Origin: Branchiostoma floridae
Taxonomy: Eukaryota; Chordata; Leptocardii; Amphioxiformes; Branchiostomatidae
Direction: 5' to 3'
Length of the DNA stretch: 64,000 nt
Assembly: GCF_000003815.2 (NCBI RefSeq)
Contig: NC_049981.1
Coordinates: forward strand, 26,931,785-26,995,784
The translations under genes and the position numbers were made by a program. How positions within the stretch are numbered: position 1 is the stretch's first letter; each line of letters starts with the position of its first letter. Below, in pieces: positions 11,578 through 20,402 of this stretch. Below the pieces are notes generated by a model. The model had not been told where the DNA came from, did no database searches, and saw only the letters and a list, made by a program, of their open reading frames with translations.

Positions 11578-11764
11578 TTTATGCCTGGTAAATAAAAGGC
11601 GGTATAGATGTTTTACTCAGAAATTTCCGGCTGACGCCAATTGATAAGTAGCTATCAAACGACATTTATGTCACATATAAAGTGGCATCGTTTAACACCA
11701 TAACAGGACAGCACCGGTTGGGAAAACGACAGACATGGCAACTATCAGAAATCAGTGGATATCA

Positions 11765-11990
11765 GCCTAGCCTCCACCAGGCCTTCCTACAGGGGTGCGG
11801 GGATCATAGAATCGGCGAAAAAATGGGAAATTGTCCAGGGGAGTAGTCTCTACCAGACTCCGGGTCGCTGGAAAACCGTAGAAATGGAACAAGTAGGGGA
11901 GTAAACCGACCAGAGGAGTGTAGCCGGCCAGAGGACAGTACGCACAGGTCGCGTATTGTTCCCTTGCCATCTACGGGGAGTCAGTCTGGT
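11765..11990. repeat. interspersed repeat (shared with 30655-30760)
   Basis: It begins TAGCCTCCACCAGGCCTTCC, and the following GGGGTGCGGG and CGGC-AAAAAA-GGGAAA blocks are matched at 30655-30760. It also holds GGAGTGTAGCCGGC, which recurs at about 28604 and 30925 beside the fold-back elements there. It is probably a decayed non-autonomous DNA transposon. Ends not defined. Confidence 0.55.
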
Positions 11991-12149
11991 ACGTTCAATG
12001 AAAAATACGTAGAAACTGGAAGATCTGCTGCAGTACCAAAAAAGGCAGCCATGGGGGCCAAAATCGACCATGTCATTTGTCTTGACCTACAACTTAGGAC
12101 ATAGCAAATATGGTCACAATCTATCTAGAGGTACAAGTGTTATTGTTGA

Positions 12150-12235
12150 CCACAAGTCAAATATGCAGACAGACAGACACAAACAGACACACATCAAGAC
12201 CTCCATTTTTCACGGAGGTAACAAAACGGATAAGC
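12150..12235 (-). repeat. single diverged copy of the 1831-2055 repeat unit
   Basis: On the minus strand it reads GTTACCTCCGTGAAAAATGG followed by AGG and a GT-rich tail, the same hairpin-plus-GT architecture as the 69-bp tandem unit at 1.8-2.1 kb. This shows that the unit exists dispersed as well as tandem. Confidence 0.6.
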
Positions 12236-12466
12236 ACGGAACATGGAGGCATATGTTCCCTACCTTCACCGTTGATAACTTAATGTACACGACTAGCAAT
12301 TATTTTCTGGATGATAGAATTATAACTCAACGGAATGTTAGATTGTATATGCTTGGAAGAACTGTCATGTATGTATATCTGCAAAGCCGGAGGAGAGGTT
12401 AGTGCCCTTTGACTGACATCACAGTTGTCACAAACGAGGCCAGTCACGAGACAACCTTCTGACGTA

Positions 12467-13046
12467 CGAGGGGCGGTCAATAAGTAATGCCCCTGACCCA
12501 TTTCCCATAGCAGGAGATTAGTGAAACTTGGTATAGTTATTAGTCTTTCTCTTCATAGAAAGCACCCAGAGTTATGCATTTCTCCCATCGTTTGATGCAG
12601 CTCTGGACACCGTTTTTGTAGGACACCCCAGGTTGGTCCTCCAACAGAAGCCTCATCATTGGCAGAAGAGGGACGACCAGGTCTGGGAGCTGTTTCAACA
12701 GACTTCCGTACATGTTTATATTCAGGATGCCAGCGTTTTACAAGGTCATATGATGGGGGGCATCATCACCATAAGTTTCTTTCATTTCATCAAAAGTCTC
12801 CGTTGGTGTGCGTCCTTTCAAATACAAAAACCGGATCACTGCGCGACACTCAACTGGCTCCATTTCACACCTGGTCCATTTCACACCTAACTCAGTTCAA
12901 ACACCAGTAAATCAGAAACCACAATTAGTTCAGAGCTGTTTTTTGCAACATAACCCATAGAGATATGAATCATTACACATTCAAAATATTATTTAGATTA
13001 GACAACTGAAAGTGGGTCAGGGGCATTACTTATTGACCACCCCTCG
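12467..13046 (-). mobile_element. internally deleted mariner-like element, 580 bp, TA duplication
   Basis: The terminal inverted repeats begin CGAGGGGCGGTCAATAAGTA and extend about 34 bp with a few mismatches. TA flanks both ends (12465-12466 and 13047-13048), the target duplication of the Tc1/mariner superfamily. The interior carries a broken minus-strand transposase remnant (12553-12863). Full-length mariners are ~1.3 kb, so over half is missing; the element depends on a partner for movement. Confidence 0.85.
12553..12863 (-). pseudogene. mariner transposase remnant: helix-turn-helix end joined to the extreme C-terminus
   Basis: The frame opens with ATG at 12863 and reads a stretch containing FLYLKGRTPTETFDEMKETY, typical of the N-terminal DNA-binding helix-turn-helix of mariner-family transposases. 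A frameshift in a C run near 12757 moves the frame, after which it continues with VKRWHPEYK and ETAPRPGRPSS, also family-typical. It then runs into CPELHQTMGEMHNSGCF and a stop, resembling the family's C-terminal tail. The whole catalytic DDD domain is absent. The product cannot be an active transposase; at most it could be a DNA-binding fragment if the frameshift were absent. Confidence 0.75.
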
Positions 13047-13099
13047 TATCCTTCGATGTCATTAGTGGGTACCCCGGATAGGAAACGACATAAAAAACA

Positions 13100-13960
13100 G
13101 GTGGTATTGTGGCAAACAGGAAGACGTGACACTCTGTTTTCCAGCTCAAACGGCTCTGTTCAAACACAGATAAGAAGCATCATATATATGAGAAAATATG
13201 ACGATCCATCGACCCCTTCTTAAGTTATTTTTATTTCTAATTAAATCGCAACCACAATCGGACCTAGCAATTCCAAAGAGGCTGATAGGGATCACAAAAA
13301 AACCCAGCTAGTACATCACATTTCACTCTGTTCCAAGAGATATCTACCACCACTTAAAAATCACGACCATAGCATGTTCAGAATACTTTATGTTAAAACT
13401 GGGATTTTTGGAGCAATAACGGACAAAGTCCCCAGTAGGCACATTGTCGAATCTTGGTTTTACCGACTCCTATCCAAATATCATAAGGATCCATCCAAAT
13501 CCTCTTGAGTTATGCTTATCTACACAGCGTGACACACACGCACGAACATAGGCACGCGTGCACAGCCCCTCACACACGCACACGCACATTAACATCTAAG
13601 TTGTTTACGGTCTTACTACTGACTTCTGAGATATGCTACTTAATTTCTGTGAACATCATTAGCAAAGCTACATCATGTAGTCAACCGTTCGTCTAACCTG
13701 GTGACCAGTGATCATGGTACAAAAGAGAATGGACACTGTTATCAGCACTCCAGCGGTCATGTTTGTGTCCAAAGCTAACATCTCCATAAAAGTTAGGCTT
13801 ACGGACTAATCTCCATTTGAAAAAAACAAATTTAAAACGCTTCACTCTTTCATCTTCATGTAGTTCATGCACCGATTTATCCAATCTGCTTACCTAAGGT
13901 CGTCGTCCTTTCGACTCATCCTGTTTACTGCCTTCACTACCGGCCTTTGACGTCTCTGCG
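13100..13960. other. non-coding DNA with a CA-rich stretch
   Basis: A short imperfect CA/CG-rich run lies at about 13527-13587. Around 13690-13884 a minus-strand frame gives a hydrophobic reading (MTAGVLITVSILFCTMITG) ending at CAG|GTTAGA. It may be another decayed copy of the membrane-segment exon seen nearby. The evidence is weak. Confidence 0.3.
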
Positions 13961-13964
13961 TTTA

Positions 13965-14395
13965 TTTTCGTAAACATTATTAGCAGAGCTGTAATCACGA
14001 AAGCCACAGGTGGTATGGGTAGCCAGGATTTTCCTGGTGAGAAGGACTAAGCAGACTAGAAACGCCGTCTCTCTAATTTGGCACCAATGATCTTTACACC
14101 TAACGAGTCACGACGATAAGTCTTTTATAAGACATTTAGCTAATTGTTGCGGAGATTCTCAGCAGACCGGTGATTATAAGCGCTATAGGTGGTGTGGATG
14201 GCCAGGAGGGTCATGTTGAGAAGAACTATGTTTGGTTAAAAACGGCATGTCTCCAGTGTTCAGTCAGGATCGTCACACTTAGAGAGTCACGACGAGAAGT
14301 CACTTTGACGTCATTAGCTTAATTGTTGTGGAGGTTCTCCGCAGACAGGTGATTATGAAATCCGCATGTGGTCTATTTGCCCCGGTTGGTTGAGA
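13965..14395 (-). repeat. three diverged tandem copies (~180-bp period), exon-like on the minus strand
   Basis: Copies centre on about 13990, 14170 and 14350. The second and third share GAGTCACGACGA(T/G)AAGTC at a spacing of 181 bases; all share (A/C)GCAGA..(T/G)GTAAT-type and AGGTGGT..GG..GGCCAGGA blocks. On the minus strand one frame of each gives a proline-then-hydrophobic segment (PPVAFVITALLIM in the first). The first continues to a strong donor-like CCTTAG|GTAAGC near 13895. Stops interrupt the other copies. Probably a decayed cluster of duplicated exons; product unknown. Confidence 0.45.
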
Positions 14396-15286
14396 TGGAC
14401 AACAGAACAAAATATGTGACATCTTCTTTTGGAACTAAGATTTACTACTGGACAAACTTTAATTTGGAAGACCGAAGAAAGATAGATTTACTCATTGTCT
14501 GTTGTGAATAGGTAAACCTATTTTTGTGACCGCCGTGAAAAAGACGAATTGGAAACAAACAGAACTGTCCTTAGTACTGAATTCAAACCACATACATGAA
14601 AACAGAACTGCTCTGTGCTGGATATCATCCGCATACAACAACACCTGTCCTTACATCTGAATATCACCCTCAAAGAGGAAACACAGCCCTGTCCTTAGTG
14701 CTGAATATCATCCCCAAACAGGAACACGGCCCTGTCCTTAGTGCTGAATACCATCCCCAAACAGGAAACACAGGCCTGTCCTTACTATTGAATATCACCC
14801 TCAAACAGGAAATGGGCCTATCTTTACTATTGAATATCACACTCAAACAGGAACACAGGTCTGTCCTTAGTGCTGAATATCACCCTCAAACAGGAAAACA
14901 GGCCTGTCCTTAATACTTAATGTCACCCTCAAACAGGAAACAGCCCTGTCCTTAGTACTAAATATCATCCCCAAACACAACACACAGGTCTGTCCTTAGT
15001 GCTGAATATCACACTCAAACAGGAACACATGTCTGTCCTTAGTGCTGAATATCACCCTCAAACAGGAACACAGGAATGTCCTTAGTGCTGAATATCACCC
15101 TCAAACAGGAACACAGGCCTGTCCTTACTACTGAATATCACCCTCAAACAGGAAATGGGCCTATCTTTACTATTAAATATCACACTCAAACAGGAACACA
15201 GCCCTGTCCTTAGGGCTGAATATCACCCTCAAACACAACACACAGGCATGTCCTTAGTGCTGAATATCATCCTCAAACAGGAACAC

Positions 15287-15307
15287 AGGTCTGTCCTTGG
15301 TGCTGAA
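15287..15307 (-). promoter_or_regulatory. RE1-type unit with canonical core inside the minisatellite
   Basis: The minus strand reads TTCAGCACCAAGGACAG and then ACCT. The left half-site is perfect and the right half keeps GGACAG; 17 of 21 positions match the vertebrate consensus by my count. It differs from most array units by restoring the last C of CAGCACC. Confidence 0.5.
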
Positions 15308-16076
15308 TATCACCCTCAAACAGGAAATGGGCCTATCTTTACTACTAAATATCACACTCAAACAGGAACACAGCCCTGTCCTTAGTGCCGAATATCACCC
15401 TCAAACACAACACACAGGTCTGTCCTTAGTGCTGAATATCACCCTCAAACAGGAACACAGGTCTGTCCTTAGTGCTGAATATCACCCTCAAACAGGAACA
15501 CGACCCTGTCCTTAGTGCTTAGTATCACCCTCAAACAGGAAAGACAGCCCTGTCCTTAGTGCTGAATATCGACCTCAAAACAGGAACACAGGTCTGTCCT
15601 TAGTGCCGAATATCACCCTCAAAACAGGAACACATGCCTGTCCTTACTACTGAATATCGACCTCAAAACAGGAACACAGCCCTGTCCTTAGTGCTTAGTA
15701 TCACCCTCAAACAGGAAAGACAGCCCTGTCCTTAATACTGAATATAACCCTCAAACAGGAACACAGGTCTGTCCTTAGTGCTTAGTATCACCCTCAAACA
15801 GGAACACGGCCCTGTCCTTAGTGCTGAATATCACCCTCAAACAGGAAATGGGCCTATCTTTACTATTAAATATCACACTCAAACAGGAACACAGGCATGT
15901 CCTTACTATTGAATATCACCCTCAAACAGGAAATGGGCCTATCTTTACTATTGAATATCACACAGGAACAGGAACACAGGTCTGTCCTTGGAACAGAAAA
16001 TCCTCCACAAACGTTAAGCGGACAGGCAGACCTGTCCTTTTTGCTGAATATCAGCCACATACAATGATATACTAGC

Positions 16077-16097
16077 AGCCCTGTCCTTGGTGCTGAT
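16077..16097 (-). promoter_or_regulatory. RE1-type unit with canonical core at the array edge
   Basis: The minus strand reads ATCAGCACCAAGGACAG followed by GGCT, 17 of 21 to the RE1 consensus. It is the last recognisable unit; sequence beyond it no longer follows the repeat. Its core is identical to the isolated sites at 23589 and 26653. Confidence 0.5.
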
Positions 16098-16587
16098 TAG
16101 ATCCTTAGAGTTTCATTGTATAATACGTAATTGAATTTTAGCCATTAAATAATTGTGTCACTTGATATGGGTTGGCATCATATCTGGAACTTTCCAGAAA
16201 AGAAGCATGGAGGTTTATGACGAGAACAAAGACGATCGTGTGCGTCTGGTTCACACTATTTGGAGCAACTTCACAATACGATATCAAATTGCCATTTCAT
16301 AATGTAGGAAGTTTATTTGCAAGTTCGTGCCCGAGGGCTAATTGCAAGTACATGGTATACACATAGTGACAATGGACAGTCATAAACAATATTCTAATCT
16401 AATACTAGTGTTGGCTATTTCTAAACAGGTTGGGTTTGAGTTCTTTTTTGGAAGCAGAGGGAGACGAAAAGCCCCACATTTTCTAAAATTTGTGGGTTCT
16501 GCGATTTCAAGAGAAAAGTGGCTTTCTGTTCGTCTGTCAATGTGGCGAAGTTGGGATAATACTTGACATAATGTCAACCCAGAAACA

Positions 16588-16872
16588 GGTAGTAAGGCAT
16601 TATCCACTCACACAGGGACGGACCACTACTCCAATCGATAAAAAGTTGTGGTGGATTCTCAACATGATCTAGGTGTGGCTCCCCTAAAATACGGAAACTC
16701 CGACTTAACGTCCCATCTGAGAGGACGTTTCAGTCCAAAGCTAGGTACTCATTGTCACTTGAGTCAAGTGAGGAACTAGGTATAAAGTGCCATTTCCAAC
16801 ATCACAATACTGGGACCTGTCAGGGGTTCGAACCCCAAACCATCAGATTCTAACCAGCCCTAACTACAAGCC
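16588..16872 (-). mobile_element. tRNA-headed SINE, minus strand
   Basis: On the minus strand a head of about 60 bases contains a strong RNA polymerase III B box (GGGGTTCGAACCCC, 16813-16826) preceded by an A-box-like TTAGGGCTGGTTAGAA. The body carries GTCCTCTCAGATGGGACGTT then AAGTCGGAG, closely similar to the core of the 5S-headed SINE at 11323-11577. The 3' part (CCACCACAA...GTGTGAGTGGAT) matches the fragment at 330-480. Different heads with a shared core are a known pattern of SINE evolution. Confidence 0.65.
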
Positions 16873-16999
16873 AGCTTCTATCCGAGGACTGTGCGACATC
16901 ACGTCGCCTGTCACTCAACTCGTCTGACTTGTGCTTCCCCGCCGCGTGGCAGGGCTCACGCGCCCACAGTACCGGCTCTCCCCGGAACCGCCGAGCAAT

Positions 17000-18960
17000 A
17001 ACACCGCGCGAAAGTCATCTCGCCAAGTAAATTACACTGCCATGATTGACAAAGGTCAATCGCCGTCTAGTTGGACCCGCAACCGTAATATCTTTATTAC
17101 CCTGCCACGGACGGCAACATTTGACATGGCCCACTAGGCGGAGTTCCCTGATGGTTAGGCGGTCACATTGCGACACGATCTGTCTTACATATCAATTTCG
17201 CGGAGTGAGCCTCGGTGGAGAAGCCGTCAAATTTATGACAAATTGTCAAGATGGATGGTCCATCCCTCTGATTGGCTGACAGATAGATTGCGTTATTGAC
17301 AGGCGCCAATGATAATCCCATAAGAGATAGATGGACGGATAAGTGGTGCATACAGACAAAGATGTTGAAAGCAGGTAAGTACCAGACGAAAAACTAGATA
17401 AACCTTAACTTTATAAATCCTCGGATGCGCCACAAAACAATGATAAAGATATGGTTTACCAACTCGATACTAAGCGAATAAACATGTCGAAATAAGCCAT
17501 GTTTAGCATACAATGTGCGGGCGATACGACTATTTTTTTACCGGGACCCTCGCAGTTTCCTGAAGTCCGAACAGTTATTTCAGCGGAGTGGTGGAATAAG
17601 TTGGTATAGCAAGGGCATTCTTGGCGAAGGTCACTGAAGTGTCCTTTAGAATCACCGAAGTAGTGCTCTTCATCGGCCGGGGCTTTCCTTGATAGATAGG
17701 GCTATACTGCGTTTGCATTAGTTGCATTTGTTCTTGAGTCGAGTCCTCAGATAAAAATTCGCCCATCCCCTCTCAAAGACATTAGCGGGATTTTGCTGTA
17801 AATGAAGACAAACTCGCTAATCCACACGAGGAGACAACTTCGCGATAAAAGCGGGCTTTAATGCTGCTTTAAAGGGCGGCACAGAGGGAAGTTGTGAGGA
17901 GGCGCTTAGTGAGAAAAAGGACCTATCAAACACTGGTAATTTCGCGGATTCATTTTTATAGCAAGGAAGGGACTAAAGATGGAGTTTCTGCCTTTAAATA
18001 TTCATATAACAGATGGATCGCTGCGGAAAATCATTGAGTTTATTCGTCAGAAATCCTCCTAATGTAACAGCCCGGCCCCCTAATAGCTAATCAACGCAGG
18101 AAACCCGCGCGGAGATTTAGCAGAAATTTGTCTCCGCGCACCGAATTTGTTTTCCAATGACATAAATGGATAATATCGCCCGGGCCGAAATCCTCCCGCC
18201 TAAATCTTGGTGGATAGTAATGTAAGAGAATGAGTAGCTTCATGAGGGGAATCAGTGCGCCTATAATGAAGATAGATGCAGAGATCATGGAGTGGAGTCA
18301 ACCCAGCGCGTTGATGCGGGCCAAGAGGGCCGGAAGGGTAATAAAACGGGTGATCAAAAATGTCATGAAGACGCCAAACTGCGGACAGGCGCGCGGTCCG
18401 CCTCCACCCGTCACCGGGAAAGACTCGCGGACAGAATCCACGGCGGGATAGCGAATATTGGCTCGGTGATAGATACTAAGAGAAGATAGATGAACCTCGG
18501 CTCGGATCGATAAATAGATCGCGGAGTAAACAGCCAAACAAATCCTGGGACTTTTCCTGCGGACCGTGATGGATGGGTTGTGAAGTTGTGGGTTGTGGGA
18601 TATGTATAGGTGTGTGCAGATCCGGAGGTAGATAGGTCATCGCGGTGGCCCCGATACCAAGATGGGTAGGTGGGCTCTAGTGAGTGATGAATGGCGGCAA
18701 CCATGATGGATTGCCAAATATTGAGAGGTACATTTAGACATGGAAGTAATAGAGCGGGATTCTAGTCTATTAGGGCCCCAATTGGCTGCGTTGAATGTCG
18801 TTTAGAAGACGTAATCCCGTCCGGGGGCGGGGTGACACTCTCAAAGGCTACTTGAAGCAAAGTTTGCTTTCATGTGAAATGGGTTGACGGCTGGACAAAA
18901 TTGCTGTGGAGACATCAAGGGGAAGGGCGCTGCATGCTTACTTGGTCTGAAATGGAGGGT
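17000..18960. other. single-copy, regulatory-looking non-coding DNA
   Basis: Balanced composition, no repeats recognised, and AT-rich homeodomain-type cores interspersed with GC-rich stretches. TGATTGACAA occurs near 17043 and ATTGACAGG near 17293, resembling PBX/MEIS-type half sites. Open frames of 60-97 codons on both strands around 18100-18700 have no recognisable features. Confidence 0.35.
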
Positions 18961-20127
18961 AGCGCCTGGCGGCACGGTGCTGGGCCCGAGTGTTGAGTGA
19001 CTCCGGCCATCAGGGACCCACCCGGGCGTCTCCGACCGTCACGGTGCCGCCCCGGACCGGACGCGTCACTTCTTGTGAAAGGGAGAAACCTTAGACGAAT
19101 TCCTCACGCAGCCAAGTTACGGGGATCGAACTCCGGACGTTAGGCTCCGCACCACGTAACAGCGCAGCATTACGGGTTAGGTAAAACATTACGTCATTCA
19201 GCCAGAAACCGGCTTGAATGAGTCGCAATCTGTTGCTGAAACACAAGCACAGACAACTTCACGATAAACTCTCACACCTTTCCTCGCAAATACGCATTTG
19301 GTAGGGAATACACGGCTTGGGTGACTCGGTTTAAGTCTCGTCTTGAAATAGAAAAATACAGAAGACTGACGACAAGTTTCCACACGATTCTGGGCACACG
19401 CCGCCACCCATGCCTTTGGCAGCGAAGCGAAGCTTTAGCTTAATGCCCATATTGATTGTTTATCCAATGATAACGTACAACTACATGTCAATGTCAGCTT
19501 ACGAGATTAAACATTATGACTCTCATAGCTCTACCCCTCATTAGGCCGGGTTGGAACGATATTAGTCTAAAAGCAATATTAACATATTGCAGATACATAA
19601 TTTACGTACATAACCATCAGTTATACGGCGAGTTCGCCGCGTACTTAAAGGGACGCATTAATCATAGCCGGTTTAGTAGGTTATAGCTCCGGGGCTGTCA
19701 TAGAAAATCATCGACATAATGTTCGAGGTGAAATTGCTTGATGAGAAAATATAGGACAATTTGGAATAGCGTCTGCGGAACTAGATCAGAAAATAGAAGA
19801 AGTTACGTATCCAGGATTCACGTGCATATGTTTCCAAGATGCAAACACAAACACAAATAGCAAAACAAAACAATATCAGTAATAACGTTAGAGGAAGGTA
19901 GTTTAAGGGTTGCTGTAACGTCAGCAGATGAAACCCCTATAGGATTATGTATCATAGAACCCAGTCTATTTTGGTGTACCAACCTGATAAAACTATTAAC
20001 TGAAGGGAGAACACTTTTCATGCATTAATAACAGCAGCAAAGTCAGGCCAAAACAACGCTGGAGCCAGTTGAATCAATGCAAAAGAGCGCCAACAGAAAT
20101 TTGGAGATGATGTAACAAAGAATACAT

Positions 20128-20148
20128 TTCAGCACCAGGGACATAGGT
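20128..20148 (+). promoter_or_regulatory. RE1-like site, intact left half
   Basis: TTCAGCACCAGGGACATAGG: the left half-site is perfect and GGACA of the right half is kept with correct spacing. The 3' end departs from the consensus, giving about 16 of 21 matches. It is the weakest of the four isolated sites. Confidence 0.4.
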
Positions 20149-20271
20149 TAAAACTAGAAATAATGTAAACTGCAATCTTTCTGACTATTTTGTGGTAGAA
20201 TTAATATGCTGTTACTGTTCAATAGTCATGGCAAAATGTATTGTTGTGAAGTTCTATCAATCGTGTACTGG

Positions 20272-20402
20272 AACAAAACTAAACGTGTTATTCTAAATGA
20301 TTCAATGATATAAAAATAACAATAACTTATTGTAGCAAAACTAAACATGCTATTCTGAATGATTCAATGTATATATATGATAATGACAATAACAATAATT
20401 TT
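20272..20402 (+). repeat. tandem duplication, ~63-bp unit
   Basis: Two adjacent copies share CAAAACTAAAC(G/A)TG(T/C)TATTCT and AATGATTCAATG, each followed by an AT-rich stretch ending in AACAATAA. It is an ordinary local duplication in AT-rich DNA. Confidence 0.65.

Larger units (their letters stand above)
14562..16105 (-). repeat. ~43-bp minisatellite, about 36 units, built on an RE1-like motif
   Basis: Counting the CTGTCCTT/CTATCTTT landmark, I find about 36 units spaced 42-45 bp apart. A typical unit is CTGTCCTTAGTGCTGAATATC followed by ACCCTCAAACAGGAACACAG. On the minus strand the first part reads TTCAGCAC(T/C)AAGGACAG, which has both half-sites and the two-base spacer of an RE1/NRSE operator. 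About 11 units carry the CACT form and two carry the canonical CACC form. A weaker variant with CTATCTTTACTA recurs at 14811, 15154, 15326, 15847 and 15932, spacings close to multiples of four or two units, so there is some higher-order structure. Open frames across it are artefacts of the period. Confidence 0.9.

Noticed and set aside
14596-15515. Apparent repeat protein encoded by the minisatellite
   Set aside because: Several frames are open only over short blocks because the ~43-bp unit is not a multiple of three and varies in length; stops recur and no start or splice context is present.
19080-19190. tRNA gene on the minus strand (GTTCGATCCCC B-box-like sequence)
   Set aside because: No proper cloverleaf: the T stem mispairs and the D and anticodon arms cannot be placed. 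It may be an old tRNA-derived repeat.
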